A stretch of 64,000 nucleotides of DNA from NCBI GenBank assembly GCA_017945845.1, contig CP072828.1, positions 558,001 through 622,000 of the forward strand, written 5' to 3'. Below, piece after piece: positions 16,339-24,583 of the stretch. The position numbers were made by a program, and so were the translations under genes. The DNA comes from Carnobacteriaceae bacterium zg-C25 (GTDB taxonomy: Bacteria > Bacillota > Bacilli > Lactobacillales > Aerococcaceae). Below the pieces are notes generated by a model. The model had not been told where the DNA came from. It did no database searches and saw only the letters and a program-made list of their open reading frames with translations. Position 1 is the first letter of the stretch; every line of letters begins with the position of its first letter.

Positions 16339-19158
16339 ATGTTATATCAAACGAACAATCGGTATCACAATGTTTCAAAGACGAAACAACGTTTTACGAT
16401 TAAAAAATTTAAATTTGGAGTTGCGTCCGTACTGCTTGGTCTTACTTTTGTAGGCGTGAGCGGACAGACGGTACTTGCAAAAGAAACTAACGCAACAATT
16501 CAAGCGGCAGAAAGTAGCGCAACAACGAATGCGACGAGTGAAAATGATGAAAAAACTGTCAATGCACTTTCTTTGGAAAAAGAAGAAGAGTCGCAGGAAA
16601 CAGGCAGTAAGGAATTGTTAACTAATGATACAACAAATTCATCTTCTACTACTGATTTTATAACAGGGCCAGAAGAATACACTCCTACAAATTTAGAAAC
16701 ATCATATTTACTACCAAGCGATAATGTCCATTCTCTTGGAGGTGGTGTTGATGTTACGCCCTTAGAAGCTAAAAATTTAGGGGATGGCTTTGTTGAATAT
16801 TCGTATCAAATTTCTGTTCAACCGATTGTGAGTAGTGATCATATTCAAACATCAGGTACTGTTCATGTTGCTTTACCTGGATTTGGACAAGATGTTAAAT
16901 TTACTCAAATTGGTACTTACGATGGAGAGTTATTAAAAGATAACGCAGAGTTTCGTCCGTTTTATGCATTACATACACGAATGACTGCATCAAAAAACGT
17001 TGAGGTTCCATTGGGGATTACGCATTCGATTGAAGCGTTTGAGAAAACTCAAGAAGAACGGCAAGCAGAACGCGAAGCAAACAATTATGATTACATCACA
17101 GGTTCTTCGCTGGCATTTAATGAGGAAATAGAGTTGCGTAAATCAAAAGGAATGGTTGATTTGCCAAACGCAGTAGTCTTTACTGGCTACACTCAAGATG
17201 GGTTTAATCCAGCAGTTGATGCATTTGATGATAAAAATAATCCAACTCCAGCGACATCGATTGAAGAAAATATTGCCAAATATGAAAAATTGCCAAATAC
17301 CATTAAAAATTATGTCTTTTCTACATACACTGTCGGTCATCCGATGGCAGTTAAAGTCAGTTTCAAAGTGACAGAAGAGCAAGCATTAAAGACACCAAAT
17401 TTACCATTATGGTCTGCGCTAGCGTGGCGTTCATTTTATGAAGGAGGAATTACATCGTATAAAACGAATGCTCAAAATTTATATGATTTGGATAGTGGTG
17501 AAAAAGCTGCAACATTTATCGCTAAACCTGAAACCATTAAAGATGATCAATTTGATAAAAATGGACTTTATGGAACGCAGACGGGTATAACGGCCTATAC
17601 TGGTGATTGGCGTCTTATTGGAACTGATATTACGAAAGCAAATTTTGACTATGTATCAACCTTTCGTCTGCCAAATAATATAGCAGTATCTTATTTTGCT
17701 CCACGATCTGAGGATTTAAGAGACATCGCTGTTGTACGGTATGACACAAAAGTAGATACTCAACCACAAACACTTCAACAAAACTCAGATCCAATTAGTC
17801 CAACAGAATCTCAGCCATCTCAGAATATCCATACTCTTGGTGGCGGTGTTGATGTTACGCCTCTAGAAGCGAAAGATTTAGGGGATGGCTTTGTTGAATA
17901 TTCTTATCAAGTATCTGTTCAAGCCGTTCAAAGTAGTGATCATATTCAAACATCAAGCACACTTCATGTTGCGCTGCCTGGATTTGGACAAGATGTCACT
18001 TTCACTCAAATTGGGACTTACAATAAAGATGCCCTAGGAATAGACAATTACGATGTGAATAAATTGCGTGAAAGACGGTTGCAGGCTTCTAAAGATGTAG
18101 AGGTTCCATTAGGGATTACAACAACAATGGAAGCATTTGATAAAACACAGGAAGAACGACGAGCGCTATTAGCCGCACATCATAAAGAGAAGTATTTCCA
18201 AAATACCTCTTTAGCGTGGAATGAAGAGATAGAATTACGTAAGGCAAACGGTTTAGTAACTTTGCCAAATGCGGTTGTCTTTAGAGGTCTTTCAAAAAAC
18301 GAATACGAAACAGAAGTTGAAGGTCTTAGAGATTTTGATGGTATTTTAGAATCATGGACAGTCGAAGAACAAATTGAAAAATACGGCGATAGACCGCACC
18401 TAATCAAAAATTACCTACTTTCTGCAGAAGGTGCGGGTCATCCTTTAGCATTTAGAGTAACTTTTAAAGTACCAAAGGAACAAGCCTTAAAAACACCAAA
18501 TTTACCATTATGGGCTGCTCTTGCTTGGCGATCATTCACTGAAGGTGGCATTGCTAGCTATGATACTGGATCACAAAGTCTGTTTGATTTTCCGAGTGGT
18601 AGAAAGTCAGCGCAATTTATTTCTTATCCAGAGTATATTAACAAAGAGCAGTTTGATAAAAATGGACTGTATGGTACGACTACAGGTATAACTCGTTACA
18701 CAGGAGATTGGCGGTTTATTGGTAATGACGTGACACACAGTGCATTCAACTTTGCGAATATCTTTAATTTAAGAGATAATCCTGATGTGACTTATTTTGC
18801 CCCAATCGATGAAGATTTAAGAGATATTGCTGTTGTGCGTTTTGAAGAACAGCCGGAAACCACAGAAGAACCAAATGAAGAGGTGGAAAAACCAACAGAG
18901 GATCAGACCGAAACGCCAACGCCGAATGAAACACCTAACGAACCCGTAAAACCAGATGAAAAAGTAGAGCAACCAAAAACGCCAATCGAAACTCCAACAC
19001 CAAGTGAAGAGTTGTCGCCAAAACAACCAAAAGAACAAAAAGAAGATCGTTTATTACCAGAAACGGGTGAAACAAAACATCAATCCTTTAGTGTTGCACT
19101 GTTAGCCATTGTGGCTTCAATCGGTTCATTATTTGGAGCTAAGAAAAAAGAAAATTAG
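16339..19158 (+). CDS. YSIRK / LPxTG cell-wall surface protein with two long repeats
   Basis: 939 aa. YSIRK-type signal FTIKKFKFGVASVLLG (about 18-34) with cleavage near VLA-KE; a Ser/Thr/Asn/Glu-rich linker; two homologous domains of about 340 residues starting at His131 and His498 (each opens with LGGGVDVTPLEAK, contains LPGFGQDV and NLPLW.ALAWRSF.EGGI, and ends YFAP..EDLRDIAVVR); a Pro/Glu/Thr-rich wall segment (about 840-900); and the sorting signal LPETG (906-910), membrane span and KKKEN tail. Sortase A would link it to peptidoglycan. The repeated domain is not one I recognise; an adhesin role is inferred only from architecture. The ribosome-site context GAAAGGGGATTCATATG is identical to that of the lipoprotein at 19599. 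Confidence 0.88.
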   Translation: MLYQTNNRYHNVSKTKQRFTIKKFKFGVASVLLGLTFVGVSGQTVLAKETNATIQAAESSATTNATSENDEKTVNALSLEKEEESQETGSKELLTNDTTNSSSTTDFITGPEEYTPTNLETSYLLPSDNVHSLGGGVDVTPLEAKNLGDGFVEYSYQISVQPIVSSDHIQTSGTVHVALPGFGQDVKFTQIGTYDGELLKDNAEFRPFYALHTRMTASKNVEVPLGITHSIEAFEKTQEERQAEREANNYDYITGSSLAFNEEIELRKSKGMVDLPNAVVFTGYTQDGFNPAVDAFDDKNNPTPATSIEENIAKYEKLPNTIKNYVFSTYTVGHPMAVKVSFKVTEEQALKTPNLPLWSALAWRSFYEGGITSYKTNAQNLYDLDSGEKAATFIAKPETIKDDQFDKNGLYGTQTGITAYTGDWRLIGTDITKANFDYVSTFRLPNNIAVSYFAPRSEDLRDIAVVRYDTKVDTQPQTLQQNSDPISPTESQPSQNIHTLGGGVDVTPLEAKDLGDGFVEYSYQVSVQAVQSSDHIQTSSTLHVALPGFGQDVTFTQIGTYNKDALGIDNYDVNKLRERRLQASKDVEVPLGITTTMEAFDKTQEERRALLAAHHKEKYFQNTSLAWNEEIELRKANGLVTLPNAVVFRGLSKNEYETEVEGLRDFDGILESWTVEEQIEKYGDRPHLIKNYLLSAEGAGHPLAFRVTFKVPKEQALKTPNLPLWAALAWRSFTEGGIASYDTGSQSLFDFPSGRKSAQFISYPEYINKEQFDKNGLYGTTTGITRYTGDWRFIGNDVTHSAFNFANIFNLRDNPDVTYFAPIDEDLRDIAVVRFEEQPETTEEPNEEVEKPTEDQTETPTPNETPNEPVKPDEKVEQPKTPIETPTPSEELSPKQPKEQKEDRLLPETGETKHQSFSVALLAIVASIGSLFGAKKKEN

Positions 19159-19199
19159 CGAACAGAGAAATAGATTGCAAATTAAGGTGGAAATATAAC

Positions 19200-19277
19200 T
19201 TGGATACATTTATATCTGCACTATTTTTAGTTATTTTTATTGGAATTATAATTTACAATAAAAAAACTAAAAAGTAA
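19200..19277 (+). CDS. 25-codon single-span membrane peptide, TTG start
   Basis: TTG start at 19200 with AAGGTGG 9 nt upstream. It encodes MDTFISALFLVIFIGIIIYN followed by KKTKK and a stop: one hydrophobic span and a basic tail. The size and layout resemble small hydrophobic peptides such as type I toxins, or orphan membrane micropeptides. The gene lies 41 bp after the surface-protein stop and 51 bp before a 70-bp repeat element that ends in a terminator hairpin, so it could be the last gene of that transcript. Support is the ribosome site plus a clean TM-plus-lysine pattern; homologs are unknown to me. Confidence 0.4.
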   Translation: MDTFISALFLVIFIGIIIYNKKTKK

Positions 19278-19328
19278 TCAAAATCTGAAATGAAGGTATT
19301 GAATCCAATAAGTGAGACAAAATTTGTT

Positions 19329-19398
19329 GGCTCTATGTCAAATAGGGTTGATGGTTCATAAAGATAGTGATTTAACAGATGTTAAGTTGCTATCTTTT
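19329..19398 (+). repeat. 70-bp element, copy A (mobile-terminator-like)
   Basis: Begins GGCTCTATGTCAAATAGGG and ends in the hairpin AAAGATAGTGATTTAAC / GTTAAGTTGCTATCTTT (17 bp with G-T wobbles, 4-nt loop) plus T-run. Differs from copy B (20448-20517) at two positions. The head looks like the terminal repeat of an ISL3-type insertion sequence (recollection, not searched). The rest of the 19278-19598 gap holds only an extended -10 (TGATATAAT, 19513-19521) for the lipoprotein. Confidence 0.75.
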
Positions 19399-19598
19399 TG
19401 TTTTAGTCGAAAAGTGATGTCAGTTGATGAAAATGCACGGGATATATTGCATATATGTTTATGGTTAGGTAATAAATCATTCATTATGCATTAAAATTGA
19501 GATGGTTGAAAATGATATAATGCACTAGTGTAAGAAGCTAATATTTGAATATTTAAGAAAATAGAGTTAAATTGTAGGTGTAATGAAAGGGGATTCAT

Positions 19599-20432
19599 AT
19601 GTTTAAAAAAATTGTATCTACTTTAACTTTAGTTGTTGTATTAGGTGCATGTTCCACTATTCCAAAAGAAGAAGCTTTAAAATTAAATCAAACAAAGGCA
19701 AAAGTCACAAGTAGTAGTGTACAAAATCAAGAAACGTCTACTGCTGTAAATGAATCAGCAATGACTAAATCATCACATCAAATTTCGACGGGGTCACTTC
19801 AATTATCCGAAGAACAAATCACTAAAGTCGAACGCTATCGAAAAGAAATTGCGCAAGCAAGAAAAAAACAGTTAGATTATATTAATTCTTTGCCTGAAAA
19901 TCAAAGAAATCAGGTACAATCGCCTTCTGCAATAGGCGTATTAAAAGTAACGGAATTAGAACAGAAATATCCAGACGATTCAAGATGGATTAATGCGGCA
20001 TTTCGTATAACGGAAACAGGGATTAATCGTATATGGCTTGAAAAAAATGATGGATCAATAGAATATACAGAACTACGTACCAAACAAATTATTGAAATGT
20101 ATAGTAAAAAGCATAATAAACAATTTATTGAATGTAGTCCAGCTACAGTTGGAAACTATTATGGATTGGCTGTTCCCAATGAGATGCTAGAACATGCAGT
20201 TTTAAATGGTCAAGAAATAACATTTGCATGGGGAACGCAACAACTAGGAACGTCTACTGATTTATATGATTTAAAAGCCTGCTATTCGAATATAAATGAA
20301 AAAGAAGTTATTTTATTTGTAGAAAAAGATGGCGAATTCATGGTACTTATCACAAATGGAAATCTAGAAAATCATAAAGTGCATTTAATCAAAAGTGATG
20401 ATGAAATATTAAATCAGTATCTGAACAATTAA
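19599..20432 (+). CDS. Lipoprotein of unknown function
   Basis: 277 aa. The signal peptide MFKKIVSTLTLVVVLGAC ends in the lipobox LGAC (Cys18), so it should be lipid-anchored outside the membrane. A Ser/Thr-rich linker (about 30-65) leads to a helical segment (LSEEQITKVERYRKEIAQARKKQLDYINSL has coiled-coil character) and a mixed domain with WINAAFRITETGINRIWLEKNDGS. I do not recognise the domain. The gene has its own extended -10 promoter and is bracketed by two direct 70-bp repeat copies (19329-19398 and 20448-20517), the second serving as its terminator. Its ribosome-site context is identical to that of the LPxTG gene upstream. Confidence 0.75.
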   Translation: MFKKIVSTLTLVVVLGACSTIPKEEALKLNQTKAKVTSSSVQNQETSTAVNESAMTKSSHQISTGSLQLSEEQITKVERYRKEIAQARKKQLDYINSLPENQRNQVQSPSAIGVLKVTELEQKYPDDSRWINAAFRITETGINRIWLEKNDGSIEYTELRTKQIIEMYSKKHNKQFIECSPATVGNYYGLAVPNEMLEHAVLNGQEITFAWGTQQLGTSTDLYDLKACYSNINEKEVILFVEKDGEFMVLITNGNLENHKVHLIKSDDEILNQYLNN

Positions 20433-20447
20433 ACGTTCGCTGGTTCA

Positions 20448-20517
20448 GGCTCTATGTCAAATAGGGTTGATGACTCATAAAGATAGTGATTTAACAGATG
20501 TTAAGTTGCTATCTTTT
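20448..20517 (+). repeat. 70-bp element, copy B
   Basis: Same length and orientation as copies A (19329) and C (46272). Lies 15 bp after the lipoprotein stop; its wobble-paired hairpin and T-run would terminate that gene. Confidence 0.75.
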
Positions 20518-20551
20518 CATTTTATGGTCAAAGTGTTGCCATTTCACGTTA

Positions 20552-20616
20552 TATTATTCCGTTAAAACGCATATGTTATTCCTTTTTTTCCTATTATTCC
20601 GATAAAATGGTATAAT
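20552..20616 (+). promoter_or_regulatory. Fic-gene promoter region with triplicate TTATTCC
   Basis: TTATTCC occurs at 20554, 20576 and 20594. The outer two are within the longer repeat TATTATTCCG.TAAAA. The last copy lies between the poor -35 region and the -10 TATAAT (20611-20616). Candidate binding sites for the helix-turn-helix domain at the N-terminus of the Fic protein. Confidence 0.4.
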
Positions 20617-20637
20617 AGGAAAGACTGGAGGTATTTT

Positions 20638-21536
20638 ATGTATATTACAGTGAAACAAGCATCTGAAAAATGGGGAATATCTGATAGGAGAGTAAGGATT
20701 TTATGTTCAGAAGGGAAAATTCCCGGTGCATATCAAAAAGGACGGGCTTGGAAAATACCGTATGATGCAACAAAGCCGACTGATGCAAGATATAAAATTA
20801 AGAAATCACTCATTCCAATTATAGAAGATAAATTAGAAATGCTTCGAAAAAGAAGACCTTTAACAGAAGGGGAGTTGGAGCGGTTAAATGAAGAATTCCT
20901 AACAGAATATACCTATAACTCAAATGCAATCGAAGGCAACACGTTAACTCTACGAGAAACAGACATGGTTCTTAGAGGACTTACTATTGAACAGAAATCA
21001 TTAAAGGAACATTTGGAGGTAATTGGACATAAAGAGGCCTTTGATTATATAAGACAGCTTGTTAGTGAAAATGCTCAAATATCTGAAAAAGTAATAAAGG
21101 ATATTCACTATTTAGTCTTGGCTGATAAAAAAGAGGATAGAGGAATATACAGAAGAGTGCCTGTTCGAATTATGGGTGCTGCACATGAACCTGTACAGCC
21201 CTATTTGATTATACCTAAAATGGAAGAACTACTGAAACAATATACAAATAGTAAAGAAGATATTGTGACCAAGTTGGCCCGTTTTCATATCGAATTTGAA
21301 GGCATACATCCTTTTATTGATGGAATGGAAGAACCGGAAGATTACTCGTTAACTTGGAACTAATGAAAGCGGGCTATCCGCCAATAGATATAAAGTTTAC
21401 TGATCGTTTAAAATATTATGAAGCCTTTGATGAATATCATGTAAAACATAATTTATCGGCAATGGCAGACATGTTTGCAAGATATTTGAATCAGAGACTC
21501 GATCTATATCTGTCTATGTTGCAGGAGCAAGAATAA
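20638..21536 (+). pseudogene. HTH-Fic family protein, frameshifted in the active-site motif
   Basis: The first frame (20638-21363) encodes an N-terminal MerR/excisionase-like HTH (VKQASEKWGISDRRVRILCSEGKIPG), a linker, and a Fic core with the NAIEGN inhibitory-loop-like motif and IEFEGIHPFIDG (residues 224-229). It then changes frame at about 21325, reading GMEEPEDY. Restoring one A in GGAATGG (21322-21327) gives HPFxDGNGRTGRLL, the AMP-transferase signature, and joins the frame ending at 21536 (LELMKAGYPPIDI...). The intact protein would be 299 aa. As read, the catalytic loop is lost, so this is a pseudogene, a recent mutation, or a sequencing indel. Fic proteins of this type modify targets with AMP and often regulate themselves. 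Confidence 0.88.
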
Positions 21537-21633
21537 ATAAATTAAATGTCTGTCAAAGCGGTATTAACGTTGTGATGGAACGGTACTGAAAAGTGATATA
21601 ATAAAGATAAATTAGGTGCTTTTGGGAGATAAA

Positions 21634-21987
21634 ATGATTTTACATTGCATGAAAAAATCTGATTGGGAAGAAAGAAAAAGTAAAAAACAGTGGGGTAGAC
21701 GAAATATAGCATCAGACGGTTTTATTCATTGTTCACCAATTGAATATTTTTGGCGTGTCGCTCCGAATTTTAAAAATGTTCAAGAGGAATTGGTACTACT
21801 TTGCATTGATGAAACGTTAGTAAACGTTGAAGTGCGTTATGAAGATGATGGTAATTATGGTCGGTTTTATCCACATGTCTATGGTTTGATGAACAATGAT
21901 GCTGTTGTCGCTGTCCTTCCATTTTTAAAAGATGACAATGGAAATTACATCAAAAATCCCGAATTTTCTAATATAGCAGATAGATAA
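21634..21987 (+). CDS. DUF952 family protein
   Basis: 117 aa from ATG 21634 (GGGAG 6 nt upstream), preferred over the TTG at 21616. Matches the DUF952 pattern: ILHCMKKSDWE near the start, then SDGFIHCSPIEYFWRVA, a LVLLCIDETLV strand, YGRFYPHVYGLMN and a final FLKDDNGNYI. The conserved histidines and GFIHCS fit a fold related to ADP-ribosyl-binding enzymes, but the activity is not established. Cytosolic, single-gene unit with an extended -10 (TGATATAAT near 21594-21602). Confidence 0.75.
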   Translation: MILHCMKKSDWEERKSKKQWGRRNIASDGFIHCSPIEYFWRVAPNFKNVQEELVLLCIDETLVNVEVRYEDDGNYGRFYPHVYGLMNNDAVVAVLPFLKDDNGNYIKNPEFSNIADR

Positions 21988-22041
21988 AAGTTAGTAAGAG
22001 AATAAAATCGATATAGTTGTGACGAAAGATAGTACAAAAAA

Positions 22042-22242
22042 TGGTATAATCGTTACAAGTTGCGACAGTTTTTAAGAGCAAGACGACAGGTTGGCTTAAA
22101 AACATAGTAAGACATTTAGGCTGATCGCCCAAAAGCGACAAGCGTTCTTGAACGAGATGGTAAGGGGTATCCGACCAAGTTATTCTGTTACACACCCCTA
22201 GAACTCTTTATAAACCCCTAACACGAAAAAAGGAGAATTTCT
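22042..22242 (+). ncRNA. Structured mRNA leader of unknown class before the HAD gene
   Basis: An extended -10 (TGGTATAAT, TATAAT at 22045-22050) starts a leader of about 190 nt. It contains a perfect 9-bp stem GTTTTTAAG (22068-22076) / CTTAAAAAC (22095-22103), TCGC / GCGA, CGTT / AACG, and AGGGGT (22163-22168) / ACCCCT (22194-22199) near the ribosome site. It does not match a riboswitch class I know. No long ORF is convincing inside it. Confidence 0.4.
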
Positions 22243-23067
22243 ATGATACGACTAATTGCCATTGATATGGATGGGACATTGCTAAGTGAAGATAAGACGT
22301 TGCATCAAGAAGAAATTGATGCGATACGCCGTGCGATAAACGCAGGATATAAAGTCGTGATTTGTACGGGACGTGCGTTAGCAGGTGTTAAACCGTATGT
22401 CGCACAACTAAATTTATCCAACGATACAGATGAGTATGCCATTATTAGCAACGGGTGTTCGACGCATTATACAAAAAATTGGGATATGGTGTCGTGGCAC
22501 CAATTAACGAAAGACGATATGCTGTTTTTATACGCTATTTCCAAACAAACAAAGGCGCAATTAACGTTGTTTGACGACGAACACTATTTTGTTGTGGAAG
22601 AAGAAGCGAACGCATTCGTGTGGAAAGATTGCAATATTGTCGGTTTAAAACCAACAGTTATTTCGATTGATGAAGCGATTAGCGGTAAATATACCATGTT
22701 TCAAGGCATGTTTTTAGAAAACTCAGACGTGTTGGACGATTTTCAAGCGCAGTTTGAAGCACAATTGGCACAGCGTTTTTCCGTTGTTCGTTCACAAGAT
22801 TATATTTTTGAAACGATGCCGTTTGGTGTGAATAAGGCGAGCGCTTTAGCTGATTTGGCGAAAAAATTAAACATTTTACCAGAAGAAGTAATGGCGATTG
22901 GCGATGCAAACAACGATTTGGAGATGTTGTCGTTTGCCGGAGTGAGTGTAGCAATGGGCAATGCTAGCCAACACATTAAAGAGATGGCAACGTATGTGAC
23001 GTTATCTAATGAAGAACATGGAGTCGCGCATGTGATCAATCGTTTAGTGGATAATGGAAAGTTATAG
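22243..23067 (+). CDS. HAD-superfamily Cof-type sugar-phosphate phosphatase
   Basis: 274 aa with a strong AAAAGGAG site. Motif I is DMDGTLL (8-14, Asp8/Asp10 nucleophile and acid); VICTGRALAGVKPY is motif II; motif IV is GDANNDLEML; the cap is the C2B type of Cof/YidA proteins. It hydrolyses small phosphorylated metabolites in the cytosol; the substrate cannot be predicted. The gene sits behind a structured leader RNA and 9 bp before pcp, so the two are probably co-transcribed. Confidence 0.88.
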   Translation: MIRLIAIDMDGTLLSEDKTLHQEEIDAIRRAINAGYKVVICTGRALAGVKPYVAQLNLSNDTDEYAIISNGCSTHYTKNWDMVSWHQLTKDDMLFLYAISKQTKAQLTLFDDEHYFVVEEEANAFVWKDCNIVGLKPTVISIDEAISGKYTMFQGMFLENSDVLDDFQAQFEAQLAQRFSVVRSQDYIFETMPFGVNKASALADLAKKLNILPEEVMAIGDANNDLEMLSFAGVSVAMGNASQHIKEMATYVTLSNEEHGVAHVINRLVDNGKL

Positions 23068-23076
23068 AGGTGATTT

Positions 23077-23724
23077 ATGAAAATTTTAGTGACCGGATTT
23101 GACGCATTTGGTGGAGAAAGCATTAATCCTGCGTGGGAAGCGGTGCGCGCTTTGCCGACAACAATTGCTGATGCAACTGTGAAAACGATACAAATTCCGA
23201 CTGTTTTTCACGAAAGTGCCAACGTCATATTTTCTGAAATAGACACGTTTCAGCCGGATGTGGTGGTGTGTGTTGGACAGGCAGGCGGAAGAACGGCCAT
23301 TACGCCTGAACGTGTTGCCATCAATGTAGATGATGCTCGAATTTGTGACAATGTTGATCAGCAACCCATTGATGAAGCGATTCAAGGCGATGGCGATGCC
23401 GCATACTTTTCAACGTTACCAATTAAAGCGATGGTTGAAAATATGCTGAAAAAAGGCATACCTGCAAGCGTATCAAATAGTGCAGGCACATTTGTGTGTA
23501 ACCATGTCATGTATCAAGTGCTGTATTACATCAATAAAAAACAATTAAATGCAAAAGCGGGATTTATACATATTCCGTATTTACCAAGTCAAGTGCTAGA
23601 TAAACCAGCACAACCGTCTATGTCATTAGAGATGATGATTGCTGGATTAACAACGTGTATAGAAACAATTGTGGCATACGCCAATAAAGCAGATGCAAAA
23701 ATTGTCGGTGGTGCAACGCACTAA
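23077..23724 (+). CDS. pcp: Pyrrolidone-carboxylate (pyroglutamyl) peptidase
   Basis: 215 aa, the usual length of peptidase family C15. It removes N-terminal pyroglutamate from peptides in the cytosol. Visible are [21 protein letters not shown] at the start, the [17 protein letters not shown] region with the catalytic Glu, and [13 protein letters not shown] with the nucleophilic cysteine; the catalytic histidine is in [17 protein letters not shown] precedes the ATG. It likely forms an operon with the HAD gene and ends at a clear terminator. Confidence 0.95.
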   Translation: MKILVTGFDAFGGESINPAWEAVRALPTTIADATVKTIQIPTVFHESANVIFSEIDTFQPDVVVCVGQAGGRTAITPERVAINVDDARICDNVDQQPIDEAIQGDGDAAYFSTLPIKAMVENMLKKGIPASVSNSAGTFVCNHVMYQVLYYINKKQLNAKAGFIHIPYLPSQVLDKPAQPSMSLEMMIAGLTTCIETIVAYANKADAKIVGGATH

Positions 23725-23727
23725 AAG

Positions 23728-23755
23728 AATCGGTTTCGATTGAGACCGATTTTTT
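23728..23755 (+). terminator. Terminator of pcp
   Basis: AATCGGTTTC / GAGACCGATT (one G-T pair), loop GATT, then TTTTT. Confidence 0.85.
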
Positions 23756-23849
23756 GTTTTCGTGATTGGAGCGCGTAACAAAGTATAAATATCAGAAAAG
23801 TCATGAAAATTATAGTATAATGGAGAAAATAGAGTGAAGAGGTTTTGAA

Positions 23850-24581
23850 ATGCAAACAGTTATGTTAGAAGGGACAAACGGGCGTGCGTTAATTTTATTA
23901 CATGCCTATACTAGTTTTTATGTAGATGTCCAATTAATTGGAATAGAATTGAATAAGTTAGGTTATACAGTGTGTATGCCAACACTACCTGGTCATGGAA
24001 CACGCGATATGCAAAATATTTTGAAATATAATATGTTCGACTATCGTGATGCCATCAAAGATGAAATTCATCAATTAAATGATAAAGGGTATGATGAAAT
24101 TGCGATTTTTGGGTTATCGTTAGGTGGTGTATTAGCGCTTGACATTTTAACGCAAAAAATTCCGGGTATTGTCGGTGGTGGATCGTTTAATTCACCGATT
24201 CCGTTAAGTGATAGTCAGCCAATTGTCAATCAATTTGTGACGTACGCTAATAGCATGTATCAACAAGTGTTTGGTGAAAAACAAGTCTATTTAGAGCGCA
24301 TGAGACAAGGGGCAACGCATCATTTAGAAGCGATGGCAACTCTTTCTTATGACGTTCATGGCAATTTAAACAACATTGACGTTCCTGTATTTATTGCACA
24401 ATCACTTAAAGATGAGTTGATTCCAATCGATACGGGCGAACGTTTAGCAAAATCCATTCATTTTACAAGCGTTGAATTACATACGTTTGAAAATGGAAAA
24501 CACGCCATTACAGTTGGACCATACAGAAAAGAATTGTTACAAAAGCTGACGGCATTTATTGAAACTTTAGATTGGAGCTAG
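23850..24581 (+). CDS. est: Carboxylesterase (Est30-like alpha/beta hydrolase)
   Basis: 243 aa. Alpha/beta hydrolase with ALILLHAYTS near the N-terminus, PTLPGHGTRDMQNI, the nucleophile elbow FGLSLGGVLA, the acid loop VFIAQSLKDELIP and catalytic His in ENGKHAITV. It matches the monoacylglycerol-lipase/Est30-type carboxylesterases encoded next to rnr in many Firmicutes. It probably cleaves short-chain esters in the cytosol. The promoter has TATAAT at 23816-23821, and the stop codon overlaps the rnr ribosome-site area, so est, rnr, smpB and the phosphatase form one operon. Confidence 0.88.
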   Translation: MQTVMLEGTNGRALILLHAYTSFYVDVQLIGIELNKLGYTVCMPTLPGHGTRDMQNILKYNMFDYRDAIKDEIHQLNDKGYDEIAIFGLSLGGVLALDILTQKIPGIVGGGSFNSPIPLSDSQPIVNQFVTYANSMYQQVFGEKQVYLERMRQGATHHLEAMATLSYDVHGNLNNIDVPVFIAQSLKDELIPIDTGERLAKSIHFTSVELHTFENGKHAITVGPYRKELLQKLTAFIETLDWS

Positions 24582-24583
24582 TC

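Noticed and set aside
19312-19494. 60-aa reading frame between surface protein and lipoprotein
   Set aside because: It runs through 70-bp repeat copy A and has no ribosome site; its residues reflect the repeat.
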